This document shows, piece by piece, positions 15,181 to 22,589 of a stretch of 28,041 nt of DNA. A model generated the notes under the pieces. It was not told the DNA's origin and did no database searches. It saw only the letters and a program-made list of their open reading frames with translations. How positions within the stretch are numbered: the first letter of the stretch is position 1; the number at the start of each line of letters is the position of its first letter. The translations under genes were made by a program, and so were the position numbers. This stretch comes from DATECU01 sp035286745 (GTDB lineage Bacteria > Acidobacteriota > Vicinamibacteria > Fen-336), in NCBI GenBank assembly GCA_035286745.1, contig DATECU010000283.1, positions 1 to 28,041 of the forward strand, given 5' to 3'.

Positions 15181-17232
15181 CTACCGCAGGGGATCGCCCA
15201 GCTCGATCAAGTAAAGGTCGGCTTCGACTGTCTGGACCAGGGCCAAGAAGCCCTGCGGACCGCGAGGCTGAAGATCGAACAGACCCCAGAAACCGGGCAT
15301 CGGCGGCGGAACCAGGTCGAGGCGCTCGGGGCGCACCTCGCCCCCGACCGACACCCTCGCCAGCGCGGGTTGTCCCCGTTCGGAGACCAGGACCCGGAGG
15401 CTCCGGCTGTCCGCAGTCCAGAGCGGTGCCGCCTCGAAGCTTCGGACGGGCGCCCAGCCCAGCCGCCGCCCGTCGGCTGCTGCAAACAGGTGGAGCCCAG
15501 AGCCCTGGGCGCTGCGCCCGCAGGCTGCGATGGATTGCCCGTCGGGGGACCACGCTGGCCTAACGAAGCGCCCTTCGGCCAGGGTCCGCTCGATGCCCGT
15601 CTCGACCTCGACCACGATCAGGCCTCCCGGCTGGCGGCCTGGCGATCGCTGCGCCACCAGGCGGCGCCCGTCGGGCGAGAAGGCTGGCGCGATCGTCTCC
15701 ACCGGAGTTCCCGATATGCGCCGAACGGATCCTCCCGCCGCGTCCATCCACCAGACCCCCTCGGCTCCGGAGGCGGTGCGGACGAACGCGATGGCGCGGC
15801 CGTCGAAGGAGTAGGCGGGGGCGAAACCCCGTCCCAGGGATCGATCGGTCATGGTCTCGAGGTCCAGGACGCCCAGGGCGTTCTCGCCGGGACCAGCGTC
15901 CCAGTCGTCGTAGGCCACCAGTCGCCCCTGCGGATGGATCGAGAAGGACGCGTAGCTGGCTCGCGGTGCGACTTGCTTGCTGAGGCGACCGTCCGGTCCC
16001 GCCAGCCACAGCAGCCATTGCCACTGCTCGCCGGTGTAGAGAACATGGCGCCCGTCCCGGGAGACCGCGGGGTACCGGTGGATGTTGGCGCCGCTGGTCA
16101 GGGCCCGAGGCGGACCGCCGTCCAGGGGAACCGCCCACAGGTTGGACCGACCCGCCCAGTTGCCATCGCAGACCAGCGTCGCGCCGCCGGGCGCCCAGGC
16201 GAGGGTTTGCACGCCCACCCGCCCGACCGGCCGAGGCACTCCCCCGGACGCCGCCACCACCCAGGCCCGCTGGCCACTAACGAAGGCGAGGCTGCGGCCA
16301 TCAGGGGACCAGCTCAGCGTGTCTTCCGAACCCGATCCGGTGAGGGTGGCGACCAGGCGCTCTTCCCCGCCGGGGTCGAGCCTGGTGGCGAGGAGGGCTC
16401 GCTCTCCGTTAGGCATAGGGCGCAGGAAGGCCAGTTCCTGTCCGCTCGGAGACCAGGCGGGCAGCAGGCCGTCCGGGGAGGCCAGGCTCTCAGACCGGCC
16501 GTCCAGGGCGAGGATCCACAGGTCGAAGCGCCCGCTGCCGAAATCGTGCCGGGCGAAGGCCACCCGCCTGCCGTCCGGGGAAAAGCGGGGAGACACCTCC
16601 TCGGCAGGCGTATTCGTCAGCCGTTCGGGGACGCCGCCAGCCAGCGATCCGAGCCACAGATCGAACTGGCCCTGGGCCTGGTGCTGGGAGGCAAAGACGT
16701 AGCTCCGGCCATCAGGAGAGAGGTCGCCGTCCATCTCGCGCTCGGGGAAACCGGTGAGGCGGCGGATACGCGGGGTTGAGGACTCGCTCCCCCGGGACGT
16801 CAGCAGGACCCAGGCTCCGCCACCGGCGAGCCCGACGACTCCTACGAGCGCGAGCAGATGCGCCCAGCGGCGACCGGAAGCGAGGGAGGGCGGCCCGGGA
16901 TGGCTCGGCTGCACGGCCTCGACGGCGGGCAAGAAGCGGTAGCCGCGGCGAGGGACGGTCTGCACCAGCCGTGGCTCGTCGACCTCGTCGCCCAGGGCCC
17001 TGCGCAGCCGGCGCACCGCCTGGGTCAGCGCCTCTTCGTTCACCACGGTGTCGGGCCAGAGCGCCGCCACCAGGTCCTGTTTGGTCACCAGGTTGGGGGC
17101 GCTCCGTACCAACAGCACCAGAGCCTCGAAGACCTTGGGCTGAAGCGGAATCTCCTCACCCCCGCGCGTCAGGCGGGAGTTGGCGGGGTCCAGCTCGTAG
17201 TCCGCAAAACGATAGAGGGTCCGGCGCTCCAC
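15181..17232 (-). CDS. Membrane-bound OmpR-type winged-helix regulator with beta-propeller (PD40) sensor domain
   Basis: One-component, CadC-like transcription factor with an N-terminal DNA-binding domain and an extracytoplasmic sensor. It has 683 residues. The winged helix spans about 6-104, with the LQPKVFEALVLLV, EALTQAVRRLRRALGD and TVPRRGYRFL segments typical of the Trans_reg_C family. A TM helix at about 123-144 is followed by a beta-propeller of PD40/TolB-like repeats (SPDGRSYVFAS, SPDGRRVAFAR, SPDGRSLAFVS, SRDGRHVLYTG, SPDGRRLVAQR). The start is GTG 17232, with GTAGG six bases upstream; a TTG at 17238 directly abuts that site and is less likely. The ligand is unknown. The next gene downstream is the secreted pectate-lyase-like protein, a natural target. 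Confidence 0.87.
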   Translation of the reverse strand: MERRTLYRFADYELDPANSRLTRGGEEIPLQPKVFEALVLLVRSAPNLVTKQDLVAALWPDTVVNEEALTQAVRRLRRALGDEVDEPRLVQTVPRRGYRFLPAVEAVQPSHPGPPSLASGRRWAHLLALVGVVGLAGGGAWVLLTSRGSESSTPRIRRLTGFPEREMDGDLSPDGRSYVFASQHQAQGQFDLWLGSLAGGVPERLTNTPAEEVSPRFSPDGRRVAFARHDFGSGRFDLWILALDGRSESLASPDGLLPAWSPSGQELAFLRPMPNGERALLATRLDPGGEERLVATLTGSGSEDTLSWSPDGRSLAFVSGQRAWVVAASGGVPRPVGRVGVQTLAWAPGGATLVCDGNWAGRSNLWAVPLDGGPPRALTSGANIHRYPAVSRDGRHVLYTGEQWQWLLWLAGPDGRLSKQVAPRASYASFSIHPQGRLVAYDDWDAGPGENALGVLDLETMTDRSLGRGFAPAYSFDGRAIAFVRTASGAEGVWWMDAAGGSVRRISGTPVETIAPAFSPDGRRLVAQRSPGRQPGGLIVVEVETGIERTLAEGRFVRPAWSPDGQSIAACGRSAQGSGLHLFAAADGRRLGWAPVRSFEAAPLWTADSRSLRVLVSERGQPALARVSVGGEVRPERLDLVPPPMPGFWGLFDLQPRGPQGFLALVQTVEADLYLIELGDPLR

Positions 17233-17243
17233 CCCCAACCTAC

Positions 17244-17278
17244 CCGGCCGACGGCTGCGGCCGGCAAGCCGTCTTGCC
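17244..17278 (-). terminator. Two adjacent hairpins between the PTS-operon cupin and the regulator gene
   Basis: In the 72-base spacer, GGCAAG (17263-17268) pairs with CTTGCC (17273-17278), and CCGGCCG (17244-17250) pairs with CGGCCGG (17258-17264). The two stems overlap by two bases, so they may be alternatives. There is no T-run. They could end the long dnaE-to-cupin transcript or structure the leader of the regulator mRNA. Confidence 0.3.
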
Positions 17279-17304
17279 GCTCCCGGTGCCTTGGCGGCGA
17301 ATCC

Positions 17305-17670
17305 TCACGGCTTCGAGGTGCCCTCCCGCCCGTAGCGGTCTTCCAGGCGGACCACGTCGTTGAGCTCGGGCGTCGACACCTCGATGATGTCGCAATCATC
17401 GAGAGCGGTCATGCGGTGGACGGTGCCGGGCGTGATGTGAAAGACGTCCCCGGGGTTCATCTCCTTCACCGCCAACGGGCCGACTTCTCCGGCGGCGCGG
17501 GTCTCGAAGCGGAGACGCCCGGCCTGGATCAGGATGGTCTCGTCCTTCACGTTGTGGTACTGGAGGGACAGGCTCTCCCCCGCCTTCACGTGCAGGATCT
17601 TGCCCACATAACGATCAGTACGGGCCCACCACAGCTCGTAGCCCCACGGCTTGTCGACACGTTGGCTCAC
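17305..17670 (-). CDS. Cupin of the mannose-6-phosphate isomerase type II (ManC C-terminal) family
   Basis: A single-domain cupin of 121 residues. KPWGYE (7-12) and the strand LSLQYHNVKDETILI (34-48, with candidate metal ligands H39 and E44) match the isomerase domain of ManC-type enzymes. So do PGTVHR (81-86, H85) and the closing NDVVRLEDRYGR. Such free-standing domains are annotated as phosphomannose isomerases or sugar-phosphate-binding cupins; catalysis is not assured. The start is GTG 17670, with GAGGAG six bases upstream. It begins 10 bases after ptsI and is the last gene of the operon, which suggests a link between hexose-phosphate metabolism and the PTS relay. Confidence 0.8.
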   Translation of the reverse strand: MSQRVDKPWGYELWWARTDRYVGKILHVKAGESLSLQYHNVKDETILIQAGRLRFETRAAGEVGPLAVKEMNPGDVFHITPGTVHRMTALDDCDIIEVSTPELNDVVRLEDRYGREGTSKP

Positions 17671-17680
17671 TCGTCTCTCC

Positions 17681-19441
17681 TCAACTGGGGATCAGGCCGC
17701 CGGTGGCCGACTCACAGGGAGCAACGATGCTTCCCAGGGCGGCTCTCAGTCGGCACTCGATCTCCGCCGCCGTCGGCAACTCCAGGCAAGCCGCCACCAG
17801 CGGACCCAAGGTCTTGATCTCCACGGTCCGAATCGCCATCTTGACCCGGGGGATGGCGGCTGGGTTCATCGAGAGCTGGCGCACTCCCAACCCCAGAAGA
17901 ACCAGCGCCTGCAGCGGGTCCGCCGCCATCTCGCCGCAAACCGCCACCTCGGTGCGGTGGCGGGCTCCCGCGTCCACGACCGCCCGCAAGGTCCTGAGCA
18001 CGGCCGGGTGCAACGGCTGGTAGTAGCGGGCGACGCGCGGGTCGCTCCGATCCACGGCCAGCAGGTACTGAATGAGGTCGTTGGTGCCGATGCTCAGGAA
18101 GTCCACAGCGCCGGCCAGGAGGTCGGCACAAAGAGCCGCGCTCGGAACCTCAACCGTCACCCCAACCGAGACCCCTTCGCCGATGACCTGATCCGCCGCC
18201 TTGACCTGGTCGCGGCTTTCCTGGAGCAGGGAGAGGGCGCGGCCCAAGTCCTCGGCCCCGGCAATGAACGGGAACATGATGCGCAGGGGGCCAAAGGCCG
18301 AAGCCCTGAGCAGAGCGCGAAGCTGGGTCCGGAAGACGTCGGGAGCCCGGTCCAACAACCGGGTCGCTCTCTCTCCCATGGCCGGGTTGGGGCTGGTGGG
18401 TCCGGCGGGGGCGATGTCCTCCAGCCCCACGTCCCAGGTGCGAACCGTGACCGGCTCCGGATGCATCTGCTCCAGCAGTCGCCGATAGACCTCGAACTGC
18501 CGTTCCTCCGTCGGCCACTCCCGGCTCCGTCCTAGCAGGTATTCGGACCGGAAGAGCCCGATGCCCTGGGCTCCGTAAAGCCGAGCGGTGCCGGTTTCGT
18601 CCGGGAACTCCACGTTGGCGCGCAGGATGACGGTGACGCCGTCGCGGGTCACCGCCGGCAGAGCGCGCGTGTCCTGGAACTGCCGTTCCTCCAGGGCCTC
18701 CCGCTCCTGGGTGGCCCGGAAGCGCTCCAGGGTGGGACCGGAGGGCTCGACCACCACCCGACCTCGGCTGCCGTCCACGATTACCAGAGCGCCCGGCGGC
18801 ACTCGTTCGGTGGCATCCTCCAACCCGACCACGCAAGGCACCCCAAACGAGCGAGCCAGGATGGCGGTGTGGTAGGTGCTGGAGCCGGCGTCGGTGGCGA
18901 TCGCCAGCACCCGTTCCCAGTCCAGCTCCGCCGCCTCCGAAGGCGTCAGGTCCCTGGCCACGATGACGAAGCTCCCCGGCAGCCGGGACAACGACGGCGC
19001 CTCGTTGGCGCCCCGCAGGTTGAGCTGGATGCGGCCCAGGACGTCGTCCAGGTCGGTGCTGCGTTCGCGGAGGTAGGCGTCGGTGAACTCCTCGAACAGG
19101 GCGTGGAGCTGCTCGGAGACGGTGCGCAGAGCCCACTCGGCGTTCACATGGTCCTCGCGGATCACCGCCACCGCTCGGTCCAGGAGCAGCGGGTCTTCGA
19201 GCATCAGCAGGTGGGCATCGAAGATGTAGGCGTGAGGCATGCCCACCTCCCGCGACAGCCGCTCCTTGATGGCCTGCAACTGCTGGCGGGAGGCTTCGAC
19301 GGCCCGCACCAAACGCTGAACCTCGGTCTCCACCCGATCCGGCGAGAGCAGCAGGCGGAACACCGGCACCACCTCCCGCTCGACCAGGAGAGCCTGGCCC
19401 ACCGCGATGCCCGGCGAGACGCCGTGCCCCTCGAGCTCCAT
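17681..19441 (-). CDS. ptsI: PTS Enzyme I (phosphoenolpyruvate-protein phosphotransferase)
   Basis: Cytoplasmic enzyme that takes phosphate from phosphoenolpyruvate and passes it to HPr. It has 586 residues, the usual length, with no GAF domain, so not the PtsP form. The phosphorylated histidine is H191 in DAGSSTYHTAILARS, where most relatives read GGRTSHT or GSRTSHT. The PEP domain keeps R298 (LFRSEYL), R334, E431 (VEVPSAAL), N454/D455 (IGTND), R465 and the catalytic C502 (VCGEMAADP). The conserved RTxDIGGDK loop is RTWDVGLED here, losing the Lys. The ATG shares one base with the ptsH stop (TGATG), so translation is coupled. No EIIB or EIIC gene is present nearby. Confidence 0.93.
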   Translation of the reverse strand: MELEGHGVSPGIAVGQALLVEREVVPVFRLLLSPDRVETEVQRLVRAVEASRQQLQAIKERLSREVGMPHAYIFDAHLLMLEDPLLLDRAVAVIREDHVNAEWALRTVSEQLHALFEEFTDAYLRERSTDLDDVLGRIQLNLRGANEAPSLSRLPGSFVIVARDLTPSEAAELDWERVLAIATDAGSSTYHTAILARSFGVPCVVGLEDATERVPPGALVIVDGSRGRVVVEPSGPTLERFRATQEREALEERQFQDTRALPAVTRDGVTVILRANVEFPDETGTARLYGAQGIGLFRSEYLLGRSREWPTEERQFEVYRRLLEQMHPEPVTVRTWDVGLEDIAPAGPTSPNPAMGERATRLLDRAPDVFRTQLRALLRASAFGPLRIMFPFIAGAEDLGRALSLLQESRDQVKAADQVIGEGVSVGVTVEVPSAALCADLLAGAVDFLSIGTNDLIQYLLAVDRSDPRVARYYQPLHPAVLRTLRAVVDAGARHRTEVAVCGEMAADPLQALVLLGLGVRQLSMNPAAIPRVKMAIRTVEIKTLGPLVAACLELPTAAEIECRLRAALGSIVAPCESATGGLIPS

Positions 19442-19710
19442 CAGGGGGTCTCGCCGAAGCCCGACTCGACCAGCGTGGCCAGGGCCTCCAGCGCCGGGGC
19501 CTCATCCTCTCCGTCCGCCGTGAGCTCCAGGTCGGTCCCGTGGGAGGCGGCCAGGAGCAGGATCCCCAGGATGGACTTGCCGTCCATGGCCTTGCCGTTC
19601 CTGGCCACCGTCACCCGTGCCTTGAAGCGGCTGGCGGTGTGGACGAAGCGCGCCGCGGCCCGCGCGTGCAGCCCCAGCCGGTTCTTGATCTTCACCCGCC
19701 GGCGGATCAC
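19441..19710 (-). CDS. ptsH: HPr phosphocarrier protein
   Basis: Small cytoplasmic carrier of phosphate between Enzyme I and EIIA. It has 89 residues. The PEP-dependent site is H15 in NRLGLHARAAARF, and the HPr-kinase site is S46 in DGKSILGILLLAA. Having both sites agrees with the hprK gene in the same operon. The start is GTG 19710, overlapping the EIIA stop by four bases (GTGA). The end shares one base with the ptsI start. Confidence 0.95.
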   Translation of the reverse strand: MIRRRVKIKNRLGLHARAAARFVHTASRFKARVTVARNGKAMDGKSILGILLLAASHGTDLELTADGEDEAPALEALATLVESGFGETP

Positions 19711-20105
19711 GAGGGCTTCTTCTCCAGGAGCTCGCTGGCCACATAGATCGCCCCCTTGCCTTGTTCGCGCACGATCCGGGCGACCTCAACCAGGTCCCCC
19801 TCGCGCAGGGTGGTCAGCTTGATCAGCATCGGCAGGTTCACGCCGGTGACGATCTCCACCCGGGGCGACAGGAAGGCCAGCGAGACGTTGGTGGGCGTGC
19901 CCCCGAACATGTCGGTGAGAATCAGCACCGGCTCGCCCCCGGCCTCTTGGAGGGCCCGCTCGATGGCCGCCCGGGCCACCGTCATATCGTCGCTCCAGCC
20001 GATGGACACGGCGGCAATGCGGGAGATCTCTCCCACGATGGCGCGAGCGGCGGCGACCAGCTCGTGGGCCAGCTGTCCGTGAGTGATGACGACGATCCCA
20101 ATCAT
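19707..20105 (-). CDS. PTS EIIA component, mannose/fructose (Man) family
   Basis: Cytoplasmic phosphoacceptor of the EIIA-Man fold. It has 132 residues, so it is a lone IIA domain without the IIB domain found fused in E. coli ManX. The phosphorylated histidine is H9 in GIVVITHGQLA; LTDMFGGTPTN at about 63-73 is the family's second motif. Without IIB, IIC or IID partners here it probably acts as a regulator whose phosphorylation state reports PEP or carbon status. ATG at 20105 is preceded by GAGGAGAGGAG. It starts 12 bases after rapZ and overlaps ptsH by four. Confidence 0.92.
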   Translation of the reverse strand: MIGIVVITHGQLAHELVAAARAIVGEISRIAAVSIGWSDDMTVARAAIERALQEAGGEPVLILTDMFGGTPTNVSLAFLSPRVEIVTGVNLPMLIKLTTLREGDLVEVARIVREQGKGAIYVASELLEKKPS

Positions 20106-20117
20106 GCGCTCCTCTCC

Positions 20118-21008
20118 TCAGGCCTGGCGGACGTCGCGATGGCGAACCCGCACCGCGCAACCGCTGGTTTTGAGGTGGGCCCCCAGGGTCTCAGCCATCA
20201 TGACCGATCGGTGGCGGCCCCCGGTGCAGCCCACCGCAATCGTCAGGTAGCTCTTCCCCTCCTGCTTCGAGCGCGGGATCACGAACGCCAATAGCGACTC
20301 CAGCTGGCTCAGGTAGGCCGAGAGGTCCGGCTGCCGGCGCAGGTAGCGGACCACGGGCCCGTCCAGGCCGGTCAGGGGTTTGAGCTTGGGCACGAAGTTC
20401 GGGTTAGGCAGGAAGCGGACGTCGAAGACGAAGTCGGCCTCCGAAGGCAGGCCGTACTTGTAGCCGAAGGACATCACGGTGACCACGAAGGGCGCCGTCT
20501 CGCCGGCCCGACCGAAACGCTCTCGCACGTAGTCGCGCAGCTCGTGAACCGTGCGATCCGAGGTGTCGAGGATGAAGTCGGCCAGCTTGCGAATCGGCCG
20601 CAGCGCCAGGCCTTCCTCGCGAATGCCCTCCACCACCGGCTGATTGATGGCCAGCGGGTGAGGCCGCCGCGTCTCGCTGAAGCGCCGCAGCAGCGCCTTT
20701 TCCTCGGCTTCCAGGAAGAGCAGGCTGACCGCGATTCCCTGCTCCTTGAGCTTGCGGAAGGCGCCGGGGAAGCGCTCCAGGAAGTCGGGCTCCCGGATGT
20801 CGAGGACCAGCGCCGAGCGGCGGAGTTCCTCGGAAGAGCGGATCAGCTCTGCGAAGCGAGGAATCAGGGCCGATGGCAGGTTGTCGACGCAGAACCACCC
20901 CAGGTCTTCGAGGGCCCGGGCCACGTGCGTCTTGCCCGACCCCGAGAGCCCGGTGATCACCAGGATCTCCGGGCTCTCTCCGAGGCCGAGCCGCCGGCGC
21001 CTAGCCAT
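20118..21008 (-). CDS. rapZ: RapZ/YvcJ-family nucleotide-binding protein
   Basis: P-loop protein. In E. coli RapZ binds small RNAs and controls glucosamine-6-phosphate synthase; in other phyla its role is less known. It has 296 residues. Walker A is GLSGSGKT (20-27), followed by the family-specific DLGWFCVDNLPSAL and LDIREPDF. The C-terminal domain keeps MSFGYKYGLPSEADFVFDVRFLPNP and VGCTGGRHRSV. ATG 21008 overlaps the hprK 3' end by eight bases. Its place between hprK and the EIIA/HPr/EI genes matches the wider bacterial link of rapZ with PTS-type regulators. Confidence 0.94.
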   Translation of the reverse strand: MARRRRLGLGESPEILVITGLSGSGKTHVARALEDLGWFCVDNLPSALIPRFAELIRSSEELRRSALVLDIREPDFLERFPGAFRKLKEQGIAVSLLFLEAEEKALLRRFSETRRPHPLAINQPVVEGIREEGLALRPIRKLADFILDTSDRTVHELRDYVRERFGRAGETAPFVVTVMSFGYKYGLPSEADFVFDVRFLPNPNFVPKLKPLTGLDGPVVRYLRRQPDLSAYLSQLESLLAFVIPRSKQEGKSYLTIAVGCTGGRHRSVMMAETLGAHLKTSGCAVRVRHRDVRQA

Positions 21009-22023
21009 GTCGGGCGGCCCGCTGAGTCCGCCGTTGCCGGGCCGAGCTTCCCTGCCTGACGGCCGCGCCTTCTGCCTCCAGGATCTCGTCCACCTGATCC
21101 ACCAGGCGTCGTGCCGCGTCGTAGCCCCGAGCCTTGAGCAGCTCGTTGCGCGCCGCCACCTCCACCAACAGGGCCAGGTTCCGTCCCGGCGCCACCGGCA
21201 TACGGATGAGCGGAACGTCCACGCCCAGGATGGCGTAGGTCTCCTGGCGCAGCCCCAGGCGATCGTACTCCTTGCCGGTCTCCCAGCGCTCCAGGCTCAC
21301 CACCAGCTCCACCCGCTTCGACATGCGGATGGAGGAGACGCCGTACAGGTCCTTGATGTTGATGACCCCGAGTCCGCGCAGCTCCATGTGGTTCCGGGTA
21401 AGCCCCGGAGATGAGCCCACCAGCGCGTCGGCCATGCGCAGCAGGTCCACCACATCGTCGGAGATCAGCCGATGGCCGCGGTCGATGAGGTCGAGCGCGC
21501 ACTCGGATTTGCCGATCCCGCTCTCTCCCACGATCAAGACCCCCAGACCGAACACGTCGAGCAGCACCCCGTGCAGGTGCATGCGCAGGGCCAGCCGCTC
21601 CTCCAGAAAGGCCGAGAGCTGCTTGATGAGGGGCGTGGACTCGGTAGGTGTCACCATCACCGGCACGCCCCGAGCTTCGGCCTCGGTCAGCAGCTCTTTG
21701 GGAGGCTTCAGTCCCTTGGTGACGACGAAACAGGACACGTGGCAGCGGGCGACCCGGCGCAGGATGGAACGGCGCATGGCCGGTGCCAGGGTCCCCAGGT
21801 AGGTGATCTCGCTGCCTCCCAGGATCTGGACCCGGCCGTATCGGAGATACTCGGTGAAGCCGGTGAGGGCCAGTCCGGGTCGCTGGACTCTGGACTGTTG
21901 AATCACGTGCTCCAGGCCGGTCCGGCCCGCCACCAGCTTGAGGGAGAGCCCCTCCCCGGCCCGTTCCAGGAGCTCCCGAACCGAGATGGTGGGCGCCGCG
22001 GTTTCCCGGGATCCGCTCTCCAC
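21001..22023 (-). CDS. hprK: HPr kinase/phosphorylase
   Basis: Bifunctional enzyme that phosphorylates and dephosphorylates HPr at Ser46 in response to metabolites. It has 340 residues. The N-terminal domain (about 12-135) is followed by the kinase core, with H151 in HGVLLDVFGLGVLIVG, P-loop GESGIGKS (166-173), ISDD (187-190) and the signature LRGLGVINI (215-223). A basic tail of about 25 residues extends beyond the core. The start is GTG 22023, six bases after the hpf stop. The substrate site S46 is present in the HPr encoded three genes downstream. Confidence 0.95.
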   Translation of the reverse strand: MESGSRETAAPTISVRELLERAGEGLSLKLVAGRTGLEHVIQQSRVQRPGLALTGFTEYLRYGRVQILGGSEITYLGTLAPAMRRSILRRVARCHVSCFVVTKGLKPPKELLTEAEARGVPVMVTPTESTPLIKQLSAFLEERLALRMHLHGVLLDVFGLGVLIVGESGIGKSECALDLIDRGHRLISDDVVDLLRMADALVGSSPGLTRNHMELRGLGVINIKDLYGVSSIRMSKRVELVVSLERWETGKEYDRLGLRQETYAILGVDVPLIRMPVAPGRNLALLVEVAARNELLKARGYDAARRLVDQVDEILEAEGAAVRQGSSARQRRTQRAARHG

Positions 22024-22029
22024 CGCGGC

Positions 22030-22572
22030 TCAGGCCTCGGGCTCGATCAACCCTAGGTTGCCGTCCTTGCGCCGGTAGAGCACGTTCATGCGTTCGGTGG
22101 CGGCGTCGCGGAACACCAGGAACCCGTCGTCGGAGGCGCTCACCTCCAAGAGGGCCTCCTCCACCGTCATCGGCTTGGGCACGAAACGCCGGCTGCGGAT
22201 GATGCGCGGCAGGCCCTCTCCGCGGGAATCGCCCGAAGGCACCACCCCCGCCCACAGAGCGGTGGTGCGCGGCCCGCCCCGACGCTTGCGCTCGCGCAGC
22301 TTGCCGGTGTGCCGCTGCGCTTGACGCGTGAGCTTCTCGATCACGGTGGAGAGCGAGCCCCCGAGGTCCCCGCTCTCCTCGGCGGCGGTCAAGCTGAGGT
22401 GGGGGGAGTGGACGCTCACCTCAGCGATCTGGCGGTGCTTGTCGGCGGCCAGGATCACGTGCACGTGGCTGATGCCGCGCAGCACCCTCTGGAGCTTGCT
22501 GAGCTTGCGCTCGGCCAGCCCCCGGATCTCGTCGGGGACCTCGACGCCGCGACCGGTGAAGTCAATCTGCAT
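22030..22572 (-). CDS. hpf: Long-form ribosome hibernation promoting factor
   Basis: Binds the 30S subunit and drives formation of inactive 100S ribosome dimers in slow growth. It has 180 residues. The S30AE domain covers about 1-95 (MQIDFTGRGVEVPDEIRGLAERKLSKL and VHVILAADKHRQIAEVSVHSP). A linker leads to the C-terminal dimerisation domain (about 126-180; RRFVPKPMTVEEALLEV and FLVFRDAATERMNVLYRRKDGNLGLIEP), which defines the long form. ATG 22572 has GGGAGG eight bases upstream. The reading frame continues far upstream through rpoN, but that extension is not coding. The rpoN-hpf pairing is common in proteobacteria and other diderms. Confidence 0.95.
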   Translation of the reverse strand: MQIDFTGRGVEVPDEIRGLAERKLSKLQRVLRGISHVHVILAADKHRQIAEVSVHSPHLSLTAAEESGDLGGSLSTVIEKLTRQAQRHTGKLRERKRRGGPRTTALWAGVVPSGDSRGEGLPRIIRSRRFVPKPMTVEEALLEVSASDDGFLVFRDAATERMNVLYRRKDGNLGLIEPEA

Positions 22573-22589
22573 GGCCTCTGCCTCCCTCG

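Noticed and set aside
15370..16779. A 469-codon open frame on the plus strand opposite the winged-helix regulator
   Set aside because: It is antisense to clear PD40 repeats, with no motif and no ribosome site context.
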